NCBI GenBank assembly: GCA_964615335.1
Contig: CAZTMT010000011.1
Span: 1 to 64,000, forward strand
Origin: HR10 sp964615335
GTDB lineage: Bacteria > Acidobacteriota > Blastocatellia > HR10
Direction of reading: 5' to 3'
Length of the DNA stretch: 64,000 nucleotides
Shown: positions 9,174 through 18,437 of the stretch, in pieces
How positions within the stretch are numbered: position 1 is the first letter of the stretch
How the letters are laid out: each line of letters opens with the position of its first letter
Made by a program: the position numbers and the translations under genes
The notes under the pieces: model-generated
What the model saw: the letters and a program-made list of their open reading frames with translations, nothing else
Told to the model about the DNA's origin: nothing
The model's database searches: none

Positions 9174-10577
9174 TCAGGTCCTCGCTGCGGGCTCTGACGC
9201 GAGGCGGACCAGAGCGCGCACGACCTCCCGTTCTTCTTCGGGAAAGACCGCGCGCAGGTCCAGGACCACCTCTTCCTGCTCGATGCGGGCGATGATTGGC
9301 GGATCGTGAGCGCGCAGTCGCGCCTCCAGCTCTTCGGCCGAAAGTTCGGGATGCGCCACGGCGATGAGCGTCGTCGGCAGCTTCGCCTCCGGAGCCGCCC
9401 CCCCTCCGATGACCGATGTCCCCTCTCGCAGTCGCACGCGGAGCATTTCGCCCACGGCGCGTTTCACCTGACGGGCAAGACGCTGAGCCCGACGCCGCAG
9501 CTCGCTCGGGGACATCGCGATCATGCGCAGAGCCGGGATGTCTTCCGTTCGCCCGCTCACGTACAGGCGCAAGGTCGCTTCCAGAGCGGCCAGCGTCAGC
9601 TTATCCGGTCGCACGACACGCATGAGCGGATTGCGCGCGAGCCGCTCGATGATCTCACGTCGCCCCACGATGATTCCGGCTTGCGGCCCGCCGAGCACTT
9701 TATCCCCGCTGAAGGAGCACACGTCCACTCCTTCGGCCAGGGCGCGCGGCACCGCCGGCTCATCCGGAATCCCCCACGGGCTCAGGTCCACAAGGCATCC
9801 GCTCCCCAAGTCCTCGTAACAGGGGAGACCATGCCGATGGGCCAGGGCGACGAGATCGCGCAGAGAGGGCCGCTCGGTGAAACCGATGATGCGGAAATTG
9901 CTCCAATGGGCGCGCAGAATGAGCCGCGTGCGATCGGTGATCGCGCGCTCGTAATCGCTCAGGCGCGTGCGATTGGTCGTCCCGACTTCGCGCAAGATCG
10001 CCCCGGATTTCTCCATGATCTCCGGCAGCCGAAACGCTCCCCCGATCTCGATCAGCTCCCCGCGCGAGACAATCACTTCCCCCCCTTCGGCCAGCGTGTT
10101 GAGCACAAGGAGCACGGCCGCCGCATTATTGTTGACGACAAGCGCCGCCTCCACACCGAGAAGGCGAGAGAGCACATCTTGACAATGAACCTCGCGCCGT
10201 CCGCGCTCCCCGCGCGCGAGATCGTATTCGAGATTCGAGTAAGCCCCCCCGATGCGCTCCAGGGCCGAGAGCGCCGCGCGCCCGAGCGGCGCGCGCCCGA
10301 GGTTCGTATGCAGGATGACGCCGGTCGCATTGATGACGCGCCGCAGCGAGGGATGCTCGAAGGCCTCCAGGCGCGCGCGGAGACGGCGCTCGATCTCGCG
10401 CGGAATCTCTTTGAGAGTCAGGCGTCCCGCGCGAATCTCTCCTCGAACCTCCTCGGTGACCGCGCGCACTTCATCTACGACGACATTTCTCCCGAGCCGC
10501 TCGATCCAGGGCGCCACAGAGTCCCAGTGAAGAATAGCCTCGACCGAAGGAATCGCCCGCAGTCGTTCGACAACCAT
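9174..10577 (-). CDS. selA: L-seryl-tRNA(Sec) selenium transferase
   Basis: A 467-residue PLP enzyme that converts Ser-tRNA(Sec) to selenocysteinyl-tRNA using selenophosphate. It shows the SelA N-terminal domain, INATGVILHTNLGRAPL, and the PLP lysine in CSFSGDKVLGGPQAG (Lys293). The length is normal. It implies that the organism decodes UGA as selenocysteine, but selB, selD and tRNA-Sec are not in the window. It lies 60 bases downstream of the LecA-like gene in the same direction. Confidence 0.95.
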   Translation of the reverse strand: MVVERLRAIPSVEAILHWDSVAPWIERLGRNVVVDEVRAVTEEVRGEIRAGRLTLKEIPREIERRLRARLEAFEHPSLRRVINATGVILHTNLGRAPLGRAALSALERIGGAYSNLEYDLARGERGRREVHCQDVLSRLLGVEAALVVNNNAAAVLLVLNTLAEGGEVIVSRGELIEIGGAFRLPEIMEKSGAILREVGTTNRTRLSDYERAITDRTRLILRAHWSNFRIIGFTERPSLRDLVALAHRHGLPCYEDLGSGCLVDLSPWGIPDEPAVPRALAEGVDVCSFSGDKVLGGPQAGIIVGRREIIERLARNPLMRVVRPDKLTLAALEATLRLYVSGRTEDIPALRMIAMSPSELRRRAQRLARQVKRAVGEMLRVRLREGTSVIGGGAAPEAKLPTTLIAVAHPELSAEELEARLRAHDPPIIARIEQEEVVLDLRAVFPEEEREVVRALVRLASEPAART

Positions 10578-10637
10578 CGTCGCCTCCTCACACGATCATC
10601 GGTTCACGAGTCGGCACCGAGCGCCGTGTCGGGACCT

Positions 10638-11378
10638 TCAACGGGGCTTCGCCTCCGGGCGAGGCGGCTCGCTCACCTGAATGCGCACGGTGAACTCCCC
10701 GCGATTGTCTTCCAGCGTGCTGTCGTTGACCATCAAGAAGAACCGACCGCTGCGGTGAGCCACCAGCTCGGCGGCCGGACCGATGAAGATGAAATCGTCA
10801 TTGTCCTCCCCGATGACGGCGATCAATCCTCCGCTCGGGCGATCGGGCATCAGCTTGTTCGGATCGCGCAGCTCGATGCCCTCGGGCCCCACCTCTTGCG
10901 TCCGCGAGATGAAAATGCGCCCGGTGGCAGCCAGGCGCACCTTCTGCCCTTTGACGAGATCAATCCCCGTATCGGTCCACACGGTCGCCGCCGGAACCCG
11001 AACCGTATACTCCGTGTACTGCGGCAACGCCGCTGCTTCTCGAGCTGGGGCAGGAGTTGTCACGGGCTGGGACGCCGGCTGCTCCTGAGGACGCGCTTCG
11101 GTGCCTCTCTCCGGAGTTCGAGTCTCAGAAGCCATCGGGCTCGTCCCTTCCCCTCCGAAGTCAATGCTCTCGACATCGGCGACGTGAAGGATCGCTCGGC
11201 TCCGCGTTCCCGAGAGGATCACCGTGAACTCCCCATTCTCGAAGCGCACGACGCGTCCCCGCAGAACGGAGCCATTGCGCAATCGAATCGTGTGAAGCTC
11301 CTGCGCCCGGACCGCCGAGGCGAGAAGACCGCCCATCACGGCCATCCACACCCCACAGAATGCGATTCGCCTGAGCAT
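10638..11378 (-). CDS. Secreted LecA/PA-IL-like lectin-fold protein
   Basis: A 246-residue protein with a signal peptide ending near ASAVRAQ. A small beta domain follows (about 27-75, RLRNGSVLRGRVVRFENGEF), then a Pro/Ala/Thr-rich linker and a C-terminal domain resembling the galactophilic lectin LecA (VPAATVWTDTGIDLVKGQ to RGEFTVRI). It is probably periplasmic or surface-exposed and sugar binding is inferred. The second of two adjacent ATGs was chosen because GGAGG then sits five bases away; the 36 upstream codons overlap thiE and are unlikely to be translated. Confidence 0.7.
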   Translation of the reverse strand: MLRRIAFCGVWMAVMGGLLASAVRAQELHTIRLRNGSVLRGRVVRFENGEFTVILSGTRSRAILHVADVESIDFGGEGTSPMASETRTPERGTEARPQEQPASQPVTTPAPAREAAALPQYTEYTVRVPAATVWTDTGIDLVKGQKVRLAATGRIFISRTQEVGPEGIELRDPNKLMPDRPSGGLIAVIGEDNDDFIFIGPAAELVAHRSGRFFLMVNDSTLEDNRGEFTVRIQVSEPPRPEAKPR

Positions 11379-11482
11379 CATCCCCTCCCTACAGACGCGC
11401 CGATTCGCCAGGATACAGGCGAGCGAACCGGCGCTCACGATCCGCTTCTCCTGACGAAGCGGATTCGACATCCCCCACGCGG

Positions 11483-12115
11483 TCATCCGACCTCGTGAGG
11501 TTCTCGCAAGGCTTCCACATACTGACGCGCGCGCGCCGTGATGTCCGGCGCTCCGAGCAGATCCGAGATCACCGCTACAGCATCGGCGCCTGCGGCGAGA
11601 ACGCGCGGTGCTGTCTCCAGCGTGATCCCTCCGATGGCCACAAGAGGCTTACGCACGCGCGCGCGCACAGCCGCGATCAGCTCCAGGCCGACCACCGGAT
11701 CGGGATTCTCTTTCGTCCGCGTGGGGAAGACGGGCCCCACGGCGATGTAATCCACAGGGAGCGCGTCAGCGCGCAGCGCCTGCTCGAGCGAATGCGTCGA
11801 GAAGCCGATGAGGCGGTCGGGGCCAAGCAACGCGCGCGCTTTCTCCGGTGGAAGATCCTCCTGTCCGACGTGCACTCCATCGGCGCCGACAGCCAGGGCG
11901 ATGTCCACGCGATCGTTGATCAGAATCGTGACGCCCAGCTCCCGAGCCTGCTCCACGGCCTCTCGCGCCTGATGATAGAAGTCGCGCGGCGAGGCCTCTT
12001 TCTCGCGCAACTGAATGAGGCGAATCCCCCCAGCCGCCAACCGCCGCACCTGTTCCGCGTGCGAGAGCCCCGTCAGCCGACAATCGGTGATCGCATAAAC
12101 ACGCGGCAGTCTCAC
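11483..12115 (-). CDS. thiE: Thiamine-phosphate synthase
   Basis: A 210-residue TIM-barrel enzyme joining HMP-PP and thiazole phosphate to give thiamine phosphate. Family motifs are clear: RLIQLREKEASPRDF, INDRVDIALAVGADGVHVGQEDL, YIAVGPVFPTRTK and AIGGITLE. The length is typical. It sits in the minus-strand run after the small protein at 12175. I saw no TPP riboswitch before it. Confidence 0.95.
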   Translation of the reverse strand: MRLPRVYAITDCRLTGLSHAEQVRRLAAGGIRLIQLREKEASPRDFYHQAREAVEQARELGVTILINDRVDIALAVGADGVHVGQEDLPPEKARALLGPDRLIGFSTHSLEQALRADALPVDYIAVGPVFPTRTKENPDPVVGLELIAAVRARVRKPLVAIGGITLETAPRVLAAGADAVAVISDLLGAPDITARARQYVEALREPHEVG

Positions 12116-12174
12116 AACCGCCCTCCCTCACGGCCTGAACGCCTCGTCCCGCCCGGGCGCGGGAAAAATCGCGC

Positions 12175-12759
12175 TCAGGCCACGACAGCTCCCTCTTCGG
12201 CCACAGGATGCAATCGCATGGGACACTCCCCCCGCATGACGCGCCGCGCCCCCTGGCGCGCCAGATAGTGCGCGATGAGCCGATAGGCGTTCCAGCCAAA
12301 AAAGACATTGGGCCCCGGCAGGATCGCCAGAGCAGCCGTCACCGGCAGAAGCACGAGATTGATCACGATCCCCCGCGTATGCGCGCGATACCGGCGCCGG
12401 AGGAATCGCAGGAACCGCCGCCGCACAAGCGCCGCCGAGAGCGACGCCGGATAGTAGAGGTCCACTTCGCTGGCCCCGCGCAACCCCCTCAGAAGCGGTT
12501 CGCTTGGATCGCTCCGCGCTTCGAGCCACCGGATGAGATTCCGAATCCATCTCAGGCGCTCCGTCTCCTCAATGGCGCGGCGCATATGATGATACTCCGC
12601 CCCAAGCCTCCGCCCGAACCGACCGAGGATCCGTCCGAGCACCCCCGGGAGCCCTCGGCCTCCTTCGGGATCGAAAAGAGACTCCGGACGCTCTGGCGGC
12701 TCCGGATCGGCCCGGAAAGCCCATTCGTTTGTCGGACTGACGTGAAGACGCACTTTCAT
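12175..12759 (-). CDS. Small membrane-associated protein, Mit_KHE1-like
   Basis: A 194-residue protein with one clear hydrophobic segment (about 130-155, INLVLLPVTAALAILPGPNVFFGW) between Arg-rich stretches. The order resembles the mitochondrial K+/H+ exchange-related family, a weak match by memory. The start codon overlaps the ABC exporter stop by four bases, so translation is probably coupled and the two may act together. Function unknown. Confidence 0.6.
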   Translation of the reverse strand: MKVRLHVSPTNEWAFRADPEPPERPESLFDPEGGRGLPGVLGRILGRFGRRLGAEYHHMRRAIEETERLRWIRNLIRWLEARSDPSEPLLRGLRGASEVDLYYPASLSAALVRRRFLRFLRRRYRAHTRGIVINLVLLPVTAALAILPGPNVFFGWNAYRLIAHYLARQGARRVMRGECPMRLHPVAEEGAVVA

Positions 12760-14561
12760 TCTCTGGCGGCCAGCTCCTCTTCCAGAAGCTGCTCCTCATA
12801 GAGCGCGGCATAGAGACCGTCCTGCGCGAGCAGCTCCTCATGTGTCCCCTGCTCAATAAGACGCCCTCTGTCTAAGACGAAGATCCGATCGACCTCCCTC
12901 ACCGTCCATAAGCGATGGGAGATGAGAAGCACCGTGCGCCGAGCCATGACCTCTCGCAGATGTGAGAAGATGCGCTCTTCGGTCTGCGCGTCCACGGCCG
13001 AAAGGGCGTCATCCAGAATGAGGATGCGCGGGCGGCGCAGCAGGGCGCGCGCGATGGCCACGCGTTGCTTCTGCCCCCCCGAGAGCATGATACCTCGCTC
13101 CCCCACAATCGTGCGAAAACCTTCGGGGAACTCGCGCACGTCCTCTTCCAATCCCGCCCATCGCGCTGCCTCCTGGATCTGGCGCTCGTCCAGTCCTTCA
13201 GTCCCCAGAGCGATGTTCTCGGCAATGCTCAGACTGAAGAGAAAAGGCTCCTGGGGGACCACTCCGAGCGCTGCGCGCAGGCGCTCGCGCGGGATGGTGC
13301 GGATGTCCCTCCCGTCGAGGAAGATCGTTCCCGGCGGCGGCTCATACAAGCGCGTAAGCAGATTCACCAGAGTCGTCTTGCCCGATCCCGTCCGCCCAAC
13401 GAGAGCGACCATCTCTCCGGGCTCGATCATCAGCGTGATGCCCTGCAAAACCGGCTCCTGACCATCGTAGCTGAAGCTCAAGTTCCGAATCTCGATCTTC
13501 CCGCGAGGAATCCAGCCATCGGGAGACTGCTCCCGGGACAGGCGAGGGAGCGGGATTGCCAGCTCATCCTCTTCGGGCTCCCGCTCCAGGATCTCCACGA
13601 TCCGCTCCATGCTCGCCAATCCCCGCTCGACGAGGTTCACCACCCACCCCATGGCGATCACGGGCCAGATGAGTCGCACCAGATAAAGATGAAACTCCAC
13701 GAACTGACCAACGCTGATCACTCCCTGTATCACGAGCCTTCCTCCGTACCAGAGGACGGCAGCCGCTCCCAACCCGATGAGAAGGGCGAGCGTGGGATAG
13801 AACATGGCCGTCAGGCGAATGAGGCGCATGTTCCGGCGGACATATTCCTCATTGAGGGCCCGAAAGGCCCGACGCTCCGTCTCTTCCTGCCTGTAGGCCC
13901 GAATGACGCGCACGCCGGTGAAATTCTCCTGCGCCTTCGTGCTCAGACGCGCGAGCTGCTCCTGAACTCTCTCAAAATGCGCGTGAATGCGCGCGCCAAA
14001 GAGCCGCGTCGCCATCGAGACCAGAGGCAGCGAGAAGAGCGCCAGTGCCGTCAGCCTCCCGCTCACTCGAAGCATCAGAGGAAAAGCCAGAGCGAAAACG
14101 ATGAGCGCGTGCGCGGAATACATGAGGGCTGGTCCGACCATCATCCGCACGGCGTTCAGATCATTGGTCGCGCGCGACATGAGATCTCCCGTGCGATATT
14201 CGTGAAAGAACCTCGGACCCAGCCGCTGCAAGTGGGCGAACAGCTCGTTGCGCAGCTCATACTCGATCTGGCGCGAGAGGCCGACGATCAACCGCCTCTG
14301 CCAAAAGAGAAAAACCCCCTGCCCCAGAGCGATGAGGATCACCAGCAGCCCATAGTGGAAGAACTTCTCCACTGTCGTCGCGCGCACCAGATCATCCACG
14401 GCATGGCGCACGACCGTCGGCGCCGTGATGCCCACGGCGTTTCCCATGAGGACGCATCCGAGCCCCAGCAGGAGCGGGCGCCGATGGCGCATCCAGGCCG
14501 CCCAGATGCGCTTCCAGACCCGTCGAGGTGTCCCCGAACTTCTCCTCCAGAGCATGCGCAT
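12756..14561 (-). CDS. ABC exporter half-transporter (MdlA/BmrC-like)
   Basis: A 601-residue fusion of a six-helix type IV membrane domain (1-320) and a nucleotide-binding domain with Walker A GRTGSGKTT, signature LSGGQKQR and Walker B ILILDDALSAVD. The catalytic Glu after Walker B is Asp, as in the degenerate member of heterodimeric exporters (MdlA, BmrC). Such proteins usually pair with an adjacent partner carrying Glu, but the neighbours are aroC and the small protein at 12175. Substrate unknown; drugs or lipids are typical. aroC ends 16 bases upstream. Confidence 0.9.
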   Translation of the reverse strand: MRMLWRRSSGTPRRVWKRIWAAWMRHRRPLLLGLGCVLMGNAVGITAPTVVRHAVDDLVRATTVEKFFHYGLLVILIALGQGVFLFWQRRLIVGLSRQIEYELRNELFAHLQRLGPRFFHEYRTGDLMSRATNDLNAVRMMVGPALMYSAHALIVFALAFPLMLRVSGRLTALALFSLPLVSMATRLFGARIHAHFERVQEQLARLSTKAQENFTGVRVIRAYRQEETERRAFRALNEEYVRRNMRLIRLTAMFYPTLALLIGLGAAAVLWYGGRLVIQGVISVGQFVEFHLYLVRLIWPVIAMGWVVNLVERGLASMERIVEILEREPEEDELAIPLPRLSREQSPDGWIPRGKIEIRNLSFSYDGQEPVLQGITLMIEPGEMVALVGRTGSGKTTLVNLLTRLYEPPPGTIFLDGRDIRTIPRERLRAALGVVPQEPFLFSLSIAENIALGTEGLDERQIQEAARWAGLEEDVREFPEGFRTIVGERGIMLSGGQKQRVAIARALLRRPRILILDDALSAVDAQTEERIFSHLREVMARRTVLLISHRLWTVREVDRIFVLDRGRLIEQGTHEELLAQDGLYAALYEEQLLEEELAARE

Positions 14562-14577
14562 CAGCAGAAGGGCCTCC

Positions 14578-15756
14578 TCAATAGGCGCGAAGCTGTTCCT
14601 GATAGGCGAAGAACTGCTGCTTCATCTCCTCGAGCGAATCGCCGCCGAATTTCTCCCGCATGGCCTGCGCAAGCACAAGGGCGACCATTGCTTCCCCGAT
14701 CACGCCGGAGGCGGGGACGACAGTCACATCCGAGCGCTCGAAGGCAGCTTCGGCGGGCTCTTTGGTCACAACGTTGACGCTCCGCAGCGGCCGCCGCAGC
14801 GTCGAGAGCGGCTTCATATAACCGCGCACGCGAATCTCCTCGCCGTTGCTCATCCCCCCCTCGACACCTCCGGCGCGATTCGTCTTGCGGTAGAAGCGGC
14901 GCTCGGCCGGATCATAGAAGATCTCGTCATGGACGCGCGAGCCCGGCCATCGCGCGGCAGCAACTCCGAGACCGATCTCGACGGCCTTCACTCCCGGGAT
15001 CGACATGAGGGCCTGAGCCAGTCGTCCATCCAAACGCAGATCCCACTGCGTGTGCGTCCCCAATCCCGGAGGGACCCCGCGCGCGACGACCTCAAAGATC
15101 CCCCCCAGAGTGTCTCCGGCACGCATCGCCTCCTGGATCCGAGCGATCATCTGCGCTTCGATCTCCAGATCAGCGCACCGCAAGGGCGAATCTTCGGGAA
15201 TCGCCTGGATCTCCTCCCAGGAGACATCGTCGCGGGGCTGCTCGGGCACGCCGCCGACCATGAGGACATGACTGCTCACCGCGATGCCGAACTCACGGAG
15301 CAGGAGCTTAGCCAGAGCCCCCACGGCCACGCGCGCTGCCGTCTCGCGCGCGCTCGCGCGTTCGAGGATGTCCCGGAGATCATGCGTATTGTACTTCAAG
15401 CCTCCGGCCAGATCGGCATGTCCGGGGCGAGGCCGCACGACGCGTCGCGCCTGTCGCTCATCTTCGAACGCGCGCGGCTCCAGGGCCATCACATCCTGCC
15501 AGTTCGCGAAATCGCGATTCTCGATGAGCAAGGCGATTGGCGATCCGAGCGTGCGCCCGTGTCGCACTCCACTCACAATCTCCGCCTGATCCCGCTCGAT
15601 CCGCTGTCGCGCGCCCCGCCCGAATCCCTGCTGTCGCCGTCGCAGCTCTCGCGTGATGAACTCCACATCTACGGGGAGACCGGCCGGGAGCCCTTCCACA
15701 ATGGCCAGAAGGGCCCGCCCATGCGATTCTCCTGCCGTGAGAAACCGAATCGGCAT
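14578..15756 (-). CDS. aroC: Chorismate synthase
   Basis: A 392-residue FMN-dependent enzyme making chorismate from EPSP, the last shikimate step. Signatures include FLTAGESHGRALLAIVEGLPAG, RQQGFGRGARQRIE, RPRPGHADLAGGLKY and NRAGGVEGGMSNGE. It starts 24 bases after uvrB and precedes the ABC exporter in the same direction. The C-terminal third is slightly longer than in E. coli, as in many Gram-positive-type enzymes. Confidence 0.96.
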   Translation of the reverse strand: MPIRFLTAGESHGRALLAIVEGLPAGLPVDVEFITRELRRRQQGFGRGARQRIERDQAEIVSGVRHGRTLGSPIALLIENRDFANWQDVMALEPRAFEDERQARRVVRPRPGHADLAGGLKYNTHDLRDILERASARETAARVAVGALAKLLLREFGIAVSSHVLMVGGVPEQPRDDVSWEEIQAIPEDSPLRCADLEIEAQMIARIQEAMRAGDTLGGIFEVVARGVPPGLGTHTQWDLRLDGRLAQALMSIPGVKAVEIGLGVAAARWPGSRVHDEIFYDPAERRFYRKTNRAGGVEGGMSNGEEIRVRGYMKPLSTLRRPLRSVNVVTKEPAEAAFERSDVTVVPASGVIGEAMVALVLAQAMREKFGGDSLEEMKQQFFAYQEQLRAY

Positions 15757-15780
15757 CGTCCTCTCCTCAGAAGGAGATCG

Positions 15781-17766
15781 TCATCCTGGGACCTCCAGGA
15801 GCTTGCGCTTGAGCGCTTTGATCCGATCCCGCAGCACGGCGGCGCGCTCAAACTGCAATTGTCGTGCAGCCTCCCGCATCTCCGCTTCCAACTGCTTGAT
15901 GCGCTCTTCAAGAGCCGCTTCCGTCATCGGCTCTTCGTCCTCCTCGACGGGAACGGTCACATAGTCGGCCTCGATGATCCGGACGAGCGTCTCCTCGATC
16001 GGCTTGACGACCGACTGGGGCGTGATCCCATGCCGCCGGTTATACTCCTGCTGCTTCGCCCGACGCCGCTCGGTCTCACGAATGGCCTGCTCCATGGACC
16101 CGGTGATGCGATCGGCATAGAGGATCGCCTTCGCGTTGACATGCCGCGCGCAGCGCCCCATCGTCTGAATGAGCGAGCGCGTCGAACGCAAGAACCCCTC
16201 CTTATCGGCATCCAGGATGGCCACCAGCGAAACCTCCGGCAGATCGAGCCCCTCGCGAAGCAGGTTCACACCGACGAGCACATCGAAATCCCCCCGCCGC
16301 AGATCGCGGAGAATCCGAACCCGCTCCAGCGTGTCAATTTCCGAATGGAGATACCGGACCCGCACTCCGAGTTCCGTGTAGTACGCGCACAGGTCCTCGG
16401 CCATGCGTTTGGTCAACGTCGTCACGAGCACGCGCTCGCCGCGCGCGACGCGCTCGCGAATCTCCTGGAGCAGATCATCCACCTGCCCGCGCACGGGGCG
16501 CACCTCGACTTCCGGATCGAGCAAGCCCGTCGGACGAACGACCTGCTCGACGACTTCTCCGCCTGTCTTCTCCAGCTCGTAGTCGCCCGGAGTGGCCGAG
16601 ACGAAGATGACCTGGCCGACGCGCGCCTCCCATTCCTCGAACGTCAGCGGACGATTATCGAGCGCGCTCGGCAAGCGGAAGCCATACTCTACGAGCGTCT
16701 CCTTGCGCGACCGATCCCCATGATACATGCCGCGAATCTGCGGGATCGTCTGATGGCTCTCGTCCACGATGATGAGCGCGTCTTTGGGGAGATAGTCCAG
16801 AAGCGTCGGCGGAGGCTCACCCGGTCGCCGCCCCGTCAGATGCCGGGAATAATTCTCGATCCCCCGACAGTAGCCGAATTGCTCAAGCATCTCCAGATCA
16901 TAGAGCGTCCTCTCCTGAATCCGCTGCGCTTCCAGCAACTTCCCCCGCGCCTCCAGTTGAGGCCGCCACCAGGCCAGCTCTTCCCGAATCGAACGAATCG
17001 CCCGACGCAGGACGTCCTGCCGCGTCACGAAGTGCGTCTTCGGATAGAGCGCCACGCGCTCCAGCCGCTCGACGACTTCCCCAAAGAGCGGATCAATCGT
17101 CGCCAGGGAATCCACCTCATCCCCCCACAGCTCAATGCGGACAGCCAAATCGCGATCCACCGGATAGACCTCGACGATGTCCCCACGAACCCGGAAGGTC
17201 CCGCGCCGCAGCTCGTCTTCGGTCCGCTCATATTGCAGCTCAACCAGACGCCGCAGAAGCTCCGCGCGCGGGATCGTCTGTCCGCGATGCAGCCAGAGCA
17301 ACATCCCATAGTACTCGTTCGGATCCCCGAGCCCGTAAATGCAGGAGACGCTCGCCACGATGATGACATCCCGCCGTTCGAAAAGCGCGCGCGTGGCCGA
17401 CATGCGCAGCCGATCAATGTCCTCGTTGATGATGGCCTCCTTCTCGATATACGTGTCGGTTGCCGGGATATAGGCCTCCGGCTGGTAGTAGTCGTAATAG
17501 CTCACGAAGTACTCGACGGCATTGTACGGGAAGAACTTCTTGAACTCCTGATAGAGCTGCGCCGCCAGCGTCTTATTGTGCGCCATCACGAGGACAGGCC
17601 GATTCACCTGCTCGATGACCTTCGAGATCGAGAACGTCTTGCCCGATCCCGTGATCCCCATCAGGACCTGAAAGCGCTTCCCTTCGCGCACGCCCCGTAC
17701 CAGCGCTTCGATCGCCTCTGGTTGATCGCCACGCGGCTGATACTCGGAAACGAGCTTGAATGCCAT
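15781..17766 (-). CDS. uvrB: Excinuclease ABC subunit B
   Basis: A 661-residue damage-verification helicase of nucleotide excision repair. It has Walker A GITGSGKTF (Lys43), the beta-hairpin YYDYYQPEAYIP, DEAD-like VDESHQT, helicase motif VI MGRCARHVNAKAILYADRIT, and a C-terminal UVR motif that binds UvrC. Full length. It is the first gene of the minus-strand run to the radical SAM gene. I see no LexA-type operator in its promoter. Confidence 0.97.
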   Translation of the reverse strand: MAFKLVSEYQPRGDQPEAIEALVRGVREGKRFQVLMGITGSGKTFSISKVIEQVNRPVLVMAHNKTLAAQLYQEFKKFFPYNAVEYFVSYYDYYQPEAYIPATDTYIEKEAIINEDIDRLRMSATRALFERRDVIIVASVSCIYGLGDPNEYYGMLLWLHRGQTIPRAELLRRLVELQYERTEDELRRGTFRVRGDIVEVYPVDRDLAVRIELWGDEVDSLATIDPLFGEVVERLERVALYPKTHFVTRQDVLRRAIRSIREELAWWRPQLEARGKLLEAQRIQERTLYDLEMLEQFGYCRGIENYSRHLTGRRPGEPPPTLLDYLPKDALIIVDESHQTIPQIRGMYHGDRSRKETLVEYGFRLPSALDNRPLTFEEWEARVGQVIFVSATPGDYELEKTGGEVVEQVVRPTGLLDPEVEVRPVRGQVDDLLQEIRERVARGERVLVTTLTKRMAEDLCAYYTELGVRVRYLHSEIDTLERVRILRDLRRGDFDVLVGVNLLREGLDLPEVSLVAILDADKEGFLRSTRSLIQTMGRCARHVNAKAILYADRITGSMEQAIRETERRRAKQQEYNRRHGITPQSVVKPIEETLVRIIEADYVTVPVEEDEEPMTEAALEERIKQLEAEMREAARQLQFERAAVLRDRIKALKRKLLEVPG

Positions 17767-17789
17767 AGCGCGCCCTCACCAAACGTGGA

Positions 17790-17819
17790 ATTATAGTCCG
17801 AGCCTGAAGACAGGAGCAA
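17790..17819 (-). promoter_or_regulatory. Sigma-70-type promoter for uvrB
   Basis: On the minus strand TTGCTC (17819-17814) is 18 bases from a perfect TATAAT (17795-17790), about 24 bases before the uvrB start. Confidence 0.55.
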
Positions 17820-17864
17820 AGACCTTCCCGCCCCCCTTTTCTTCGTGCGCGAAGACGTCGCACC

Positions 17865-17932
17865 GGGTTCCTCAAAGAGCCTGCCGCCGCAGGCGACAGA
17901 GAATAGCCCGGGGTGGAGCGAAGCGGAACCCT
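17865..17932 (-). repeat. REP-like palindromic repeat, copy C
   Basis: Near-identical to 1-62 on the opposite strand, apart from two substitutions and a replaced hairpin (GCCTGC-CGCC-GCAGGC at 17879-17894). A shorter related piece follows at about 17936-17975. The 670-base gap between uvrB and the next gene is largely made of such units. Confidence 0.65.
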
Positions 17933-18106
17933 AGGACGGGGGTGAAGTGAAGCGGAACCCCAGGAAACGAGGTCCCCAATTATCCTCGAGCCCGCGCCAG
18001 CGGGCGGCACATCGGGTCAGAAGCCTGACGAATCGAAGGACGCCATTCGTGTATCCCCCGATGTCGTGACCTGGCGTGTGTGAACCAAACCGGTTGGGTG
18101 GCATCC

Positions 18107-18137
18107 TGGTGTGTCGCCCCCTTCGGGGGCTCGTGGG
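18107..18137 (+). repeat. REP-like unit, short copy D
   Basis: TGTCGCCCCC-TTC-GGGGGCTC keeps only the hairpin and its immediate flanks (stem 18116-18130). It lacks the left flank of the full copies. Confidence 0.5.
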
Positions 18138-18153
18138 GGGATTGGGGGGCCGC

Positions 18154-18217
18154 GGTTTCCTGGGGCTCGCGCCCCAGGCTATTCTCTGCCGCCCCCTCCG
18201 GGGGCTCATTGAGGAGG
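18154..18217 (+). repeat. REP-like palindromic repeat, copy B
   Basis: It carries the shared core CCAGGCTATTCTCTG, then CCGCC and the hairpin GCCCCC-TCC-GGGGGC (18191-18205), then CTCATTGAGGA. The left flank is replaced by a second palindrome, GGGGCTCGCGCCCC. Confidence 0.6.
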
Positions 18218-18219
18218 GT

Positions 18220-18280
18220 GTCCAATGGGGTTCACGCCCCGGGTTATTTTCTGCCGCTCGCCGGAGGCGGGCTTTTTTCA
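18220..18280 (+). terminator. REP-like unit B2 ending as an intrinsic terminator
   Basis: The unit follows copy B (GGGTTATTTTCTGCC core). Its stem GCTCGCC-GGA-GGCGGGC (18256-18272) is followed directly by six T, the layout of a Rho-independent terminator on the plus strand. It would stop read-through toward the response regulator at 18438. Confidence 0.5.
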
Positions 18281-18437
18281 GTCCCCGCACCAAGGAGGCT
18301 GCGATAAGGACTTCGAGGCATGCCGAATCTTACGCGCCCCCATTCCCTGGAGAGGACGCGCCACCTCTTTCCCCTTCTTCCCCTGCTGACATATAATCTC
18401 CACCTTCGACAGGGTATAGTCGGGGGATGGAGGGAGA

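Noticed and set aside
9306..11498. A 730-codon open frame opposite selA and the LecA-like gene
   Set aside because: Same reason: antisense to recognised genes with biased composition.
12116..12174. TPP riboswitch before thiE
   Set aside because: Only 59 bases separate thiE from the previous gene and none of the conserved thi-box segments is visible.
14425..17796. An 1123-codon open frame opposite aroC and uvrB
   Set aside because: It covers two unmistakable housekeeping genes on the other strand and has shadow-like composition. No ribosome site or motif.
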